Shown here piece by piece: positions 10,911 through 21,240 of a stretch of DNA of 64,000 nt. Position numbers and translations under genes: made by a program. This DNA is from Angiostrongylus vasorum (taxonomy: Eukaryota > Nematoda > Chromadorea > Rhabditida > Metastrongylidae), in NCBI GenBank assembly GCA_018806985.1, contig JADANN010000322.1, positions 1 through 64,000 of the forward strand, written 5' to 3'. How positions within the stretch are numbered: the stretch's first letter is position 1; every line of letters begins with the position of its first letter. The notes beneath the pieces were generated by a model. It was not told where the DNA came from and did no database searches. It saw only the letters and a list, made by a program, of their open reading frames with translations.

Positions 10911-12957
10911 TTCGTATTCTTGTTGAGCAAACACGAGGTGTTATTTTTATTCTTCATTCACGAACAAGCTGACGTTTAGGCGGATTTCGCCTTTCTCAGA
11001 GCCTGGAAAGGTCAAGTTGAGAGCAATCTATTCGGCCAAACTCATCCATAACCAAACAGAGAGAACGCTAAACCAAGATTACAATCACATTGAACCCAAA
11101 ATAGCTTCCTTGCACACTCACCAATTTCTATGAGTCCTCCACTGAGTATGTCGCGTGGAGACCAACCGCGCAAAATTCACATGGAAGCGTAATGTGCTCC
11201 TCCCATCAGAATAGTGGGTTTATATCTTGCCCAATATCACGCATGATAATGAGGCATTCTTTCCTGCGGTTCATTCTCGGATTCCTGCAATTGGTCCAGA
11301 ACGCCTCGAGAGTTTTGCGCGCTTGTGTTCTCGATTCCTGCGCGAGGATCGTGACCAGTACTTCAAAGTCCTCCGCGTTATGTCTCTGGGTCCTATGCAT
11401 GCCTAGTGGCGCATTTGGTTTAAGTTTACCGACTAGGTGCTCTTTTATGCGGACACAAAGTGGTCTACCCATTTCGCCAATGTATTCGTCTGCGCACGCC
11501 TTACAGGAGATCAGATAGACTGTACACGAGCTCATGCAATCACCGTCTCTACCACTAGGGCAAATTATGCAATTTTGCGTTGCACATAGACGGTCATATA
11601 GGCGGTTATGAACTAGCTGGCCCCCCTAAGAGTGCTTGGTGGCATTTCAACTACGTTTACCGAATTCTCTAGATCCGCCCTTTTTTAGGCAGCGTTTTAT
11701 AGCTGCACTTACGTCATTCGAGATGAAGGGTAGGATAAACGGGACCTTTTTATCCTTAGAGTTGTCGTTTATGGGCCTAGGATTTCCTCCACACCTATCA
11801 CGAGATAGAGTTTCGTAGCCATTAGAAATGGCTATTTGCTGTGCCAAGTTCCTCGACTCCTCTCTGTGCTCTCTTCCCGTGCACACGTTGATTGCTGTTC
11901 GAAACATGTTTCTTACAAGCGCCCTTTTCGTGTGAGAGGAGAGGTAATGAACAAGTATGTTTTGCTACTTGGATTACGGTACCATTTCGTAATGTAGCCG
12001 CTTATTGATAGGTTGATTTGCACGTTCAGAAATGGAAGCCAGTTTTCCTTCGGTTTCTCTCGGGTGCACTTAATATACTCTGACTGTCCATTCAGTAACT
12101 CAAAACATTTGTCCATTTCCTCTTGTATTGAACAGATGAGAAAGCATTCATCTATATATCTACACTAGAGTAACGGCCCGACGTCGACTACTGGTGCTTC
12201 CATCTTAGACGTAAATGCAATGGCAAGGCTTGTTGCCAGTCGCTGTCCCATTGCCAACCCTTTCATTTGAGCGAAGTACTTTTCAGGCCATCTGAATATT
12301 GAGCAGTTTAGGCGCTCCTTTAAGAGTGTCATCAACTGCTGAATCGAGAAGCCATACATGTTTATTGCTCCTTCGTATTGTATAAGGAGCTGGCGGATGG
12401 CTTACATAGCGGAATCGCTCGACACATTTCTTTAAAGGGCGGTAACGTCGAAGGACTCCATCAGTACCCGCTGTTCGGCTGCGCATCACGTAGACGGTCC
12501 AGAAACATTTGGGCATTCGTAAGATGGGCCGGAATGTGTTTCAACAACTGGGTGAATATTAGGGTTAAAAAACCACGTAATCCCATCCGTTGGCCCGTCT
12601 ACACAGCTAATGATTGGTCTGACCTTTAATAACGGTGGGTCGGTAGACATAAAATCATCGCTGGATACCAACTTATGGGTTTTGATAAGTAGGTACAAGA
12701 CGGGACATGTTGGCAGGTCAAGTTTTACTTGGGAGATAACAAATGGTTTTAAAACGGCAGCCCTTGCCATTTTGACCCATTCGTTGCTCAATTTTCGGCA
12801 TCTTTTTTTGGCTCCCTCTCAGATGATGGACGATAAAGTGAAGCATTTTCAAGATGCTTTTTCGTTATCTCAACAGAAGTAGCTGACGAGAACCAGGCTA
12901 CTGTCCACCAAGTGGAGAAGCGCTCTTCATGGTTGATTAGTAAGAATCTGTCGCAGT
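10911..12957 (-). mobile_element. Penelope-like element, left arm of unit A (RT + GIY-YIG)
   Basis: Minus-strand PLE mirroring 17759-19803. N-terminal region ERFSTWWTVAWFSSATSVE, then RT motifs VLKPFV, YLLIKTHK, RPIISCVDGPTDGI, FDVTAL, MKGLAMGQRLATS, RYIDECF and FLNVQI. The GIY-YIG endonuclease (11535-11206) reads TVYLISCKACADEYIGEMGR and CVRIKEHLVG. The RT frame contains nonsense codons and the EN is in a different frame, so the copy is non-autonomous now. RT motif C reads YIDE where PLEs normally have an Asp pair. The family role is target-primed retrotransposition with the RT and nicking EN in one polypeptide. 3' end carries a hammerhead relic. Confidence 0.92.
10965..11006 (-). ncRNA. Hammerhead-like motif, left arm PLE 3' end
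   Basis: Minus strand: CAGGCU-CUGAGAA-A-GGCGAAAUCCGCC-UAAACGUC-AGCUUG. Stem I (CAGGCU with AGCUUG, 6 bp including one G-U) and stem II (GGCG/CGCC) are perfect. Core G8 is A and the GAAA box is UAAA, so it is predicted inactive. Same lesions at 19708-19748. Confidence 0.75.
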
Positions 12958-13013
12958 GTTAAGATCAGAATAAATATCCAAGAAATGTTTAAGGGACGTT
13001 AGGATTCAGTGCT
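12958..13013. promoter_or_regulatory. Divergent gap between PLE and ORFX (left arm)
   Basis: About 55 bases separate the first conserved PLE codons (minus) from the ATG at 13014 (plus ORFX). An in-frame stop lies just upstream of the PLE reading, and GCGACAG on the PLE strand could be a 3' splice site, so the PLE 5' exon may lie elsewhere. Any shared promoter is only a guess. Confidence 0.25.
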
Positions 13014-14238
13014 ATGTCGACTCAGAACGCTCAGAAACGTTTCGAATTTCTGAAAGATGAACATGGTAGGTCAGATCAATTCAAGAGATTGCAAGATGGA
13101 ACATTAATTGCAAGAGACCGACTTCACGATAATCCTACTTCGCAGTTGAGTCGGATTCCCACAGAAACGAGATCAGGTGCTGAAGTGCATAGGTCCCGAT
13201 CTTCGATAGCTGACACGGTCTATGATAGGCAGCTGATATTTGGTGAACATGTTAAGGTGCCAGGGAAGGGAGTAGGTCAATGGAGACGGTCTCAAGCACT
13301 GGTATCACCTTGGAATCATCCTCTATGAATTCCAGAATATGAAGGTGTTCGGCAGAGTCAGAAGTCAAATATGGATATGTAGAAGTCTCAAAAACTTTCA
13401 ACGAAGACCGTGTTCTTCGATCATGACTCCACTACTGCCAATCGCAAATGTGCGCAGTGATCGGCGCATCGCAGTGGAGTGAAATCGCAGAAATATAATG
13501 GCGATAATACCATTGTTGATGTTGTAACAGTAGACAATAGAGGAGAGGAAAATATTAAGGAACTCATTGTTTATTCACCGCCTTTGGTATTTCCAGATAC
13601 AAAGGGACAAAGCATTCAAGAGCGTAAGAAAGCAGGTCGTCCTCCAAAGAAATTCCATGGTGAACTTGCGAAGCAAACTCAGGCAATTCGAGACGCGGAG
13701 ATAGAAGAAGAAGTGGTGTTCAGTCAAAGAGAGATACCAGATCTTGATTTCATTTTGAAGCATATAGATGATTCTACAGTAGAACTTCCACTGGAGGCAA
13801 CTGCACTGGTTGATTCACCGACTATCGATGACACGGCATTATTTTGTGAAGTAGGCAAAGTGCTGAAAGGGCTAGTTGCTCAAATCAGCCTGGAAAAACT
13901 ACAGCCAAAAACGGTCAGAAAGGCTTCTTCTAGACGCTGGTGGAAACACTTATCAACACCGGTCCGTTTGAAAATACCGGAGTATCAAACCTTTAATATT
14001 GCCATCGCCCAGTGTCATCGTCCCACCTCCATCGCTAAAGAGCAATCCAAGAGGTTGACACCCTGAAAAGTATCGACAAGTCGTTCTCGACCGAGTCAAG
14101 CAGCAGCATTGGGAACGAGTAGCTTCGAATATTCCCGATCTCGGACCTTCACCGCTATGGGAATCTATGCCGTTGAATACAAGCCAAGAATGTGCGGCGA
14201 AAACTCGGAACAATGGGGACGAAAACGTCAATATTTAA
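13014..14238 (+). pseudogene. ORFX, unknown repeated protein frame, copy A-left
   Basis: One reading frame of ~407 codons from ATG 13014 to TAA 14236-14238, broken by in-frame TGA (13326), TAG (13380), TGA (13458) and TGA (14056). An extra C near 14022 shifts the last part. Composition between stops is coding-like and charged. Segments: MSTQNAQKRFEFLKDEH; an AT-hook-like AGRPPKKFHGE; the acidic IRDAEIEEEVVFSQREIPDL; VRKASSRRWWKHLSTPVRLK; a C-terminal PEKYRQVVLDRVKQQHWERV. No signal peptide or membrane segment. I do not recognise the family. It lies divergent to the PLE. The four stop positions are shared by the other copies where they are present, so they predate the duplication. Introns or readthrough are alternatives. 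Confidence 0.7.
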
Positions 14239-15371
14239 GTAGATCATCCCTAGATTATGTTTACCGCTCTTCCATAATCTTATAAAGACGTTTAATTTTG
14301 AAGAAAGTCACCTACTGTCTTGAGCAGTTGTCTTAACTAGCGCTTTTCTGCTAAGTGCTGCCGATGATATACGCGAAGTTGAGAACTTCAAAAATAATAG
14401 GAATTCGGAAAAGAAATAACAAAGTCAACGGAAGAAATAGCGAGAAAAGGTGTGCTCGAATCAATGTAGGGGTTAAAGGTAACGAAGAGTCGTAAAATAC
14501 GCAAAAAAATGTAATCATCCACCCATATGTGTTGTTCCTCGTTAAAATGAAGCCGCTGAAGAGAAGAGGAGAAACGTCAAAACGATACAATAAAATGCAC
14601 TTTAGACAAAAAGCGAGAGTCATGGCATAAGCATGGAATTGGCAAACACGGAAAAAATCACGAGAAGTAATTCACATTACTCCCTGCGCTTCGGCGGAAA
14701 ACGGAGCAATGTGTTGAAAATCGTCAGACTCATTTACTGCAGGACGTCTTTTCTCGAATGGTGTAAGAGGGCGAAGATAAACTGGTTCCTTGTGCTGTTC
14801 GTCAAGTGTCAGCTAAAAAAATCCTATCCGAATATAATGTAAACCAATACGAAATATTGTTACACATAGTAAAACCTGACGCCTTTCACCTTCCGTATCT
14901 CCTTTCTCGTAGTCGACGACGAATTTCATAATTGTTGTTTGCTAATACTGTAGGAAATGTTATATTCACTAATTAACGTACCGAAATCACGTCTTCCAGA
15001 AGTTTGCGCGTCCTCTCCTTTTTTCGTCTTTTCCAAAACTAGCTCATCACCAGATATAATTGCTCGGATCCTAAATTTGTTATTTGTGTTTGGCTAACAG
15101 ATACTCGTGAAGAAGAAAAATTTTACGCGGCTTAGCTGTGCAAAGTAATGTGCAACTCCAGAATACACACGATTTATTTACTTAATTATTTTTATTTTAC
15201 ATGACCAGTTATCATACCTACGGTGCAGATCCCAGCACTTCTTGCGTTCGACTCGTTTTCGTCGCATTCATCGTCCACAACGATCTTTGGAAATATCACG
15301 TGTTGTTTCGCCTAATGCTTGAAGATTTCGTCTTCTTCATGAATTTGGTAAAATGTACGTCGAGTTGACTC

Positions 15372-15530
15372 ACCTTGCAATCCTCGAGATAGGCGGGATA
15401 AGGCGTTCTCATCTGGACTGGAGGAGAGCTTTGGGGAGAAGGTCGAGCTGGCACCTTTGCTTCCTGATCGACGGCATCTCCAACCGATGCGGTGTTCTCC
15501 TCCCAGACTAATCCATTATTTCTCCTAGGA
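15372..15530 (-). other. Exon-like open segment with splice donor (unit A core)
   Basis: Minus strand reads LVWEENTASVGDAVDQEAK, VPARPSPQSSPPVQMRTPYP and AYLEDCK, followed directly by a consensus donor AAG|GTGAGT. An AG acceptor-like CCTAG occurs just upstream near 15522. The Pro-rich segment is open and coding-like, but I know no family. It could be a captured host exon or a downstream exon of the right-arm ORFX transcription unit, which runs in the same direction. In unit B a single G insertion alters the frame. Confidence 0.45.
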
Positions 15531-15602
15531 TGATTGGTCGAATAATTCACTGTATTCTTGAACAGCAAACACAAGGCTGACACTTCGCTCTTTATTTAAA
15601 AT

Positions 15603-15642
15603 CAGCTGATATTTCGGTGGGTTTTGCCTTCCTGAGAGCCGC
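15603..15642 (-). ncRNA. Hammerhead-like motif (core A, minus)
   Basis: Minus strand: GCGGCU-CUCAGGA-A-GGCAAAACCCACC-GAAAUAUC-AGCUG. Stem I pairs 5 bp (one G-U). Core G5 is C. The self-complementary ACGU of stem III is AUAU here, still self-complementary. Confidence 0.6.
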
Positions 15643-15711
15643 ATTCCATGAGCCTTCCACTGCGCATGTGACGTGAAGACTATGAAATGTGTCAGTGGAA
15701 GATGTATAGAT

Positions 15712-15753
15712 AGCGGCTTTAAGGAATGCAAAATCTGCCTATACGTCAGCTTG
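15712..15753 (+). ncRNA. Degenerate hammerhead-like motif (core A, plus)
   Basis: GCGGCU-UUAAGGA-AUGCAAAAUCUGCC-UAUACGUC-AGCUUG. Stem I and the ACGUC segment are kept, while CUGA and GAAA boxes are mutated. Confidence 0.5.
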
Positions 15754-16473
15754 TCGTAAATAAAGAATAAAGTAACAACCTCGTGTTTGCTCATTAAGAG
15801 GACAGTAAATTTTTTTTTGTTACTGGGCAATTTATTCACAAGATGTCGACTGAAAGGCTTAGCTTGCAACAACATTTTTAATGTTCGGAACAGGATATTA
15901 AAAAGGAATGAAAACGATAAATCGGGATCAATTTAAAAAGTTTAAAAAAAAGTAAAAAGCCAAGCATTTCGCGTTATCAAGTGAGATCTTGAGTACAGTG
16001 AAGGACACTTCACAATAATATTCGCTTCACTACAATAGCACTACATTCGCAGCATACCTCAACTTCAGCTGCTCCTCCAGGGTAGGTGGCAAATTTCCAT
16101 GCAGCCAATTCCGTTGTTATTTGCCATTCAACCGTTCTAGCGACGAGCACAAACTTCGTGAAGTCCTCAAATATGACAACTAATACCTGTTCTAATAAAG
16201 GGATTGTTCCCTATACACTTTTCGTTCTAATATTCAATAAATTTCGTATAACGTAGAAAAGTTTCACTCTAACACTATCTTAGCGTCCAAAGGTATAGGC
16301 GAACACTCTACCAACACATCTCTACCTGTGGTCTTTCCAGAAATCCAGGTGGTAGCTCTTCTGCCGGGATCACCATGAATGATTTCTTCATAACTAAAAC
16401 AATGGTCCGCCTTAAATTAAACGTCTTTATAAGATTATGGAAGAGCGGTAAACATAATCTAGGAATGATTTAC

Positions 16474-17699
16474 TTAAATATTGACGTTTTCGTCCCCATT
16501 GTTCCGAGTTTTCGCCGCACATTCTTGGCTTGTATTCAACGGCATAGATTCCCATAGCGGTGAAGGTCCGAGATCGGGAATATTCGAAGCTACTCGTTCC
16601 CAATGCTGCTGCTTGACTCGGTCGAGAACGACTTGTCGATACTTTTCAGGGTGTCAACCTCTTGGATTGCTCTTTAGCGATGGAGGTGGACGATGACACT
16701 GGGCGATGGCAATATTAAAGGTTTGATACTCCGGTATTTTCAAACGGACCGGTGTTGATAAGTGTTTCCACCAGCGTCTAGAAGAAGCCTTTCTGACCGT
16801 TTTTGGCTGTAGTTTTTTCCAGGCTGATTTGAGCAACTAGCCCTTTCAGCACTTTGCCTACTTCACAAAATAATGCCGTGTCATGGATAGTCGGTGAATC
16901 AACCAGTGCAGTTGCCTCCAGTGGAAGTTCTACTGTAGAATCATCTATATGCTTCAAAAATGAAATCAAGATCTGGTATCTCTCTTTGACTGAACACCAC
17001 TTCTTCTTCTATCTCCGCGTCTCGAATTGCCTGAGTTTGCTTCGCAAGTTCACCATGGAATTTCTTTGGAGGACGACCTGCTTTCTTACGCTCTTGAATG
17101 CTTTGTCCCTTTGTATCTGGAAATACCAAAGGCGGTGAATAAACAATGAGTTCCTTAATATTTTCCTCTCCTCTATTGTCTACTGTTACAACATCAACAA
17201 TGGTATTATCGCCATTATATTTCTGCGATTTCACTCCACTGCGATGCGCCGATCACTGCGCACATTTGCGATTGGCAGTAGTGGAGTCATGATCGAAGAA
17301 CACGGTCTTCGTTGAAAGTTTTTGAGACTTCTACATATCCATATTTGACTTCTGACTCTGCCGAACACCTTCATATTCTGGAATTCATAGAGGATGATTC
17401 CAAGGTGATACCAGTGCTTGAGACCGTCTCCATTGACCTACTCCCTTCCCTGGCACCTTAACATGTTCACCAAATATCAGCTGCCTATCATAGACCGTGT
17501 CAGCTATCGAAGATCGGGACCTATGCACTTCAGCACCTGATCTCGTTTCTGTGGGAATCCGACTCAACTGCGAAGTAGGATTATCGTGAAGTCGGTCTCT
17601 TGCAATTAATGTTCCATCTTGCAATCTCTTGAATTGATCTGACCTACCATGTTCATCTTTCAGAAATTCGAAACGTTTCTGAGCGTTCTGAGTCGACAT
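16474..17699 (-). pseudogene. ORFX, copy A-right
   Basis: Same frame and shared stops as the copy at 13014-14238, on the minus strand. It has ATG at 17699 (MSTQNAQKRFEFLKDEH) and ends ...CAAKTRNNGDENVNI with TAA at 16474-16476. Extra bases in homopolymer runs shift the frame after PDLDFI (T run near 16965) and near 16815 (T run). The A-left extra C is absent, so SLKSNPRG-stop-HPEKYRQ is in one frame here. Its downstream side faces the core with the exon-like segment. Function unknown. Confidence 0.7.
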
Positions 17700-17758
17700 A
17701 GCACTGAATCCTAACGTCCCTTAAACATTTCTTGGATATTTATTCTGATCTTAACACT

Positions 17759-19507
17759 GCGACAGATTCTTACTAATCAACCATGAAGAGCGCTTCTCCA
17801 CTTGGTGGACAGTAGCCTGGTTCTCGTCAGCTACTTCTGTTGAGATAACGAAAAAGCATCTTGAAAATGCTTCACTTTATCGTCCATCATCTGAGAGGGA
17901 GCCAAAAAAAAGATGCCGAAAATTGAGCAACGAATGGGTCAAAATGGCAAGGGCTGCCGTTTTAAAACCATTTGTTATCTCCCAAGTAAAACTTGACCTG
18001 CCAACATGTCCCGTCTTGTACCTACTTATCAAAACCCATAAGTTGGTATCCAGCGATGATTTTATGTCTACCGACCCATCGTTATTAAAGGTCAGACCAA
18101 TCATTAGCTGTGTAGACGGGCCAACGGATGGGATTACGTGGTTTTTTAACCCTAATATTCACCCAGTTGTTGAAACACATTCCGGCCCATCTTACGAATG
18201 CCCAAATGTTTCTGGACCGTCTACGTGATGCGCAGCCGAACAGCGGGTACTGATGGAGTCCTTCGACGTTACCGCCCTTTAAAGAAATGTGTCGAGCGAT
18301 TCCGCTATGTAAGCCATCCGCCAGCTCCTTATACAATACGAAGGAGCAATAAACATGTATGGCTTCTCGATTCAGCAGTTGATGACACTCTTAAAGGAGC
18401 GCCTAAACTGCTCAATATTCAGATGGCCTGAAAAGTACTTCGTTCAAATGAAAGGGTTGGCAATGGGACAGCGACTGGCAACAAGCCTTGCCATTGCATT
18501 TACGTCTAAGATGGAAGCACCAGTAGTCGACCTCGGGCCGTTACTCTAGTGTAGATATATAGATGAATGCTTTCTCATCTGTTCAATACAAGAGGAAATG
18601 GACAAATGTTTTGAGTTACTGAATGGACAGTCAGAGTATATTAAGTGCACCCGAGAGAAACCGAAGGAAAACTGGCTTCCATTTCTGAACGTGCAAATCA
18701 ACCTATCAATAAGCGGCTACATTACGAAATGGTACCGTAATCCAAGTAGCAAAACATACTTGTTCATTACCTCTCCTCTCACACGAAAAGGGCGCTTGTA
18801 AGAAACATGTTTCGAACAGCAATCAACGTGTGCACGGGAAGAGAGCACAGAGAGGAGTCGAGGAACTTGGCACAGCAAATAGCCATTTCTAATGGCTACG
18901 AAACTCTATCTCGTGATAGGTGTGGAGGAAATCCTAGGCCCATAAACGACAACTCTAAGGATAAAAAGGTCCCGTTTATCCTACCCTTCATCTCGAATGA
19001 CGTAAGTGCAGCTATAAAACGCTGCCTAAAAAGGGCGGATCTAGAGAATTCGGTAAACGTAGTTGAAATGCCACCAAGCACTCTTAGGGGGGCCAGCTAG
19101 TTCATAACCGCCTATATGACCGTCTATGTGCAACGCAAAATTGCATAATTTGCCCTAGTGGTAGAGACGGTGATTGCATGAGCTCGTGTACAGTCTATCT
19201 GATCTCCTGTAAGGCGTGCGCAGACGAATACATTGGCGAAATGGGTAGACCACTTTGTGTCCGCATAAAAGAGCACCTAGTCGGTAAACTTAAACCAAAT
19301 GCGCCACTAGGCATGCATAGGACCCAGAGACATAACGCGGAGGACTTTGAAGTACAGGTCACGATCCTCGCGCAGGAATCGAGAACACAAGCGCGCAAAA
19401 CTCTCGAGGCGTTCTGGACCAATTGCAGGAATCCGAGAATGAACCGCAGGAAAGAATGCCTCATTATCATGCGTGATATTGGGCAAGATATAAACCCACT
19501 ATTCTGA
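17759..19507 (+). pseudogene. Penelope-like RT + GIY-YIG endonuclease ORF, right arm
   Basis: RT frame from about 17759: ERFSTWWTVAW, SNEWVKMARAAVLKPFV, LPTCPVLYLLIKTHK, RPIISCVDGPTDGI, motif A FDVTAL (18262-18279) followed by TAA at 18280, motif B MKGLAMGQRLATS, TAG at 18547, motif C RYIDEC (18553-18570) and FLNVQI...WYRNP. The second Asp of motif C is Glu. A frameshift near 18800 leads to the linker RNMFRTAINVCTG...DVSAAIKRCLK, and another near 19090 to the EN: CIICPSGRDGDCMSS, TVYLISCKACADEYIGEMGR, CVRIKEHL, ending at 19507. Domain order and Cys-rich EN are diagnostic of EN+ PLEs. Not functional as read. Confidence 0.92.
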
Positions 19508-19707
19508 TGGGAGGAGCACATTACGCTTCCATGTGAATTTTGCGCGGTTGGTCTCCACGCGACATACTCAGTGGAGGACTCATAGAAATTGGTGAGTGTG
19601 CAAGGAAGCTATTTTGGGTTCAATGTGATTGTAATCTTGGTTTAGCGTTCTCTCTGTTTGGTTATGGATGAGTTTGGCCGAATAGATTGCTCTCAACTTG
19701 ACCTTTC

Positions 19708-19748
19708 CAGGCTCTGAGAAAGGCGAAATCCGCCTAAACGTCAGCTTG
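19708..19748 (+). ncRNA. Hammerhead-like motif, right arm PLE 3' end
   Basis: CAGGCU-CUGAGAA-A-GGCGAAAUCCGCC-UAAACGUC-AGCUUG, identical in form to 10965-11006: perfect stems I and II, but core G8 to A and GAAA to UAAA. Confidence 0.75.
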
Positions 19749-20089
19749 TTCGTGAATAAAGAATAAAAATAACACCTCGTGTTTGCTCAACAAGAATACG
19801 AATGAATACCACAATATATTAGTTAGGCAGTGCACGAGAATATAGCAGTTAGGCCATTGCAGAACGCACATGGACATGCCTCGTCCCATAGATCATGCGC
19901 CGTGTGGCCAATTAAGATATTGCTAAAATCGTCGACATTAGGGCTACAATGTTTCGACTGCAAGTTTCAAGAGTACAACGGACAATAATGAGATTATGCA
20001 ACAATGAGCAGCGATAGGAATCGTTGAAGATGGCAAACTTGGAGCGGAATTGCAAGAAGTGGATTACCCTTCAGTGGGAACCTCTAGAT

Positions 20090-21240
20090 GTTCTTGTCTG
20101 CGTGGTTCACCCACGTGAGGCTACTTGGTTGTTATCGACTGACAATCCCCAAACTTGAGTAATTAAGCCGTTTAGATACATTATAACAACATTACTAATG
20201 CGATAATAACGGTCGGAAGATAATGGCATAAAACAAGGCGAAGTGAAAGTCATGAGACCCTATTGCTATTAAAATGCAATGGTAGTGGACTATTACTACA
20301 AAAGCAGTGGAACAATTACAATAATGACTGCACAATGCAGCAACTAGGCAGCCATGGGGGGATGCCAGGCCCACACAATTTGTGCTCAGTGTGGCGGCTG
20401 AGTGAGTTCGTACGCTGGGCACAGATGGGCAGAGTGGGAAAGATAGTGCGACGGCGATGATGGGCAATGAGAGTAAGAGAGTGCACTGAACGCAGACGGG
20501 CAGGGTGGGAAAGATAGTGCGCTCGGCGATGATGAGCAGAGTGAACGAGTACAACCGACATGGGCCATAGTGGCCAGGCTTTACATGATTATGGTAACAC
20601 AAGATCAACGGATCACGTGAGCAATGAGATGAGGAGGAGATAATCAACAAGTATTTACTAAGGCCAATTCACGAAGACACGACTGATTAGTCATCTGTGG
20701 AACACTGTGAGACGGATGGTCTAGGACAACGCTGTGTATGCAACGTGAAGTTTGAGCATCGATGGATGCAACCAGTGCGCTAAGGATGTGTTGGGTCAGA
20801 AATAGAGCAACTGTGAAGTGATAAGCCAACTGTCCCGGCATTACAGCCTTGTACGCATGGCTTGCATTGTGGGAGGACTGGTTAACATTGCCACCGATGG
20901 CGTTGCAAACAGAACGCACTTGGACATATCCGCCTCTACTGACAATGCACCATAGACTAGCTAAGCAATAAAGGACATTGACCTGAGGACAACGGTGAGA
21001 ATCTAATGCAAGTTCCAAGAGTGCAACACACAATAATGACGCGTGGCAATGACGATCTGCGATACATTCAATCAACAAAGAAGACAAGCTAAGGAAGGTG
21101 TTACAAGAACTGCCCACACTACCGCGCGAGGGAGATGGGGCGACGCCATGAGCTAAATCGATCGCGATTGCCTCTTCGACGCGTATACCGTAGGGCTCCT
21201 GCCATCTTATCGAGTCAGGACCTCCTCGTTGCATTGTTGG
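20090..21240 (-). repeat. ~1 kb dispersed repeat R1 with SL1-like 22-mer, copy 2
   Basis: Same block order as 8940-10010. The SL1-like 22-mer on the minus strand (20169-20148) matches SL1 at 19 of 22. The long apparent reading frames here (for example 20644-21234) overlap repeat sequence and have no family match, so I do not call them genes. Confidence 0.75.
20148..20169 (-). other. SL1 spliced-leader-like 22-mer
   Basis: Reverse complement begins GGCTTAATTACTCAAG and ends TTTGGG. It differs from SL1 at positions 3, 12 and 21, all different from the two changes in copy 1. Confidence 0.6.

Larger units (their letters stand above)
10911..14299. repeat. Left arm of ~3.39 kb long inverted repeat (unit A)
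   Basis: Reverse complement of 16415-19803. The arm boundaries I can place give equal lengths. The left arm holds a minus-strand PLE (10911-12957) and plus-strand ORFX (13014-14238). Translated segments differ by only a few residues between arms (for example DPPLL/DPSLL, FAQMKG/FVQMKG, DVGPLL/DLGPLL, EVLVTI/EVQVTI) plus homopolymer indels. Confidence 0.93.
15540..15870. repeat. Inverted pair of PLE-type termini with hammerhead relics (core A)
   Basis: Minus-oriented terminus at 15540-15642 and plus-oriented terminus at 15712-15810. Each carries the terminal features TTCTTGAACAGCAAAC or CCTCGTGTTTGCTCA, AATAAAGAATAAA and a hammerhead-like motif. They are more diverged from the arm PLE ends than the arm PLE ends are from each other. 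Confidence 0.75.
14300..16414. repeat. 2.1 kb core of unit A
   Basis: Single-copy spacer between the two arms, repeated almost base for base at 46192-48304. It contains AT-rich sequence (14300-15180), a SINE-like head (about 15195-15295, similar to 26465-26560), an exon-like open segment (15372-15530, minus) and an inverted pair of PLE 3' ends with hammerhead relics (15540-15870). Nothing recognisable in 15880-16414. Confidence 0.85.
16415..19803. repeat. Right arm of ~3.39 kb long inverted repeat (unit A)
   Basis: Reverse complement of 10911-14299. Carries ORFX on the minus strand (17699-16474) and the PLE on the plus strand (17759-19803). The match stops at 19803 in the sequence CAACAAGAATACGAA, whereas PLE ends elsewhere continue with GAATCACTTGATC. 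Confidence 0.93.
17759..19803 (+). mobile_element. Penelope-like element, right arm of unit A
   Basis: Whole element including the 3' terminal region after the EN stop (19508-19803): hammerhead relic 19708-19748, AATAAAGAATAAAAATAAC and the terminal block CACCTCGTGTTTGCTCAACA. Truncated at 19803 relative to other copies. Mirrors the left-arm PLE, so both 3' ends face outward. Confidence 0.92.

Noticed and set aside
13575..13763. Antisense frame of ORFX (LSLTEHHFFFYLRVSNCLSL)
   Set aside because: Hydrophobic shadow on the opposite strand of a coding-like frame. It recurs only because ORFX recurs.
20195..21234. Host genes in the long minus-strand frames (151 and 196 codons)
   Set aside because: They lie inside repeat R1, overlap other frames of similar length and have no family motif.
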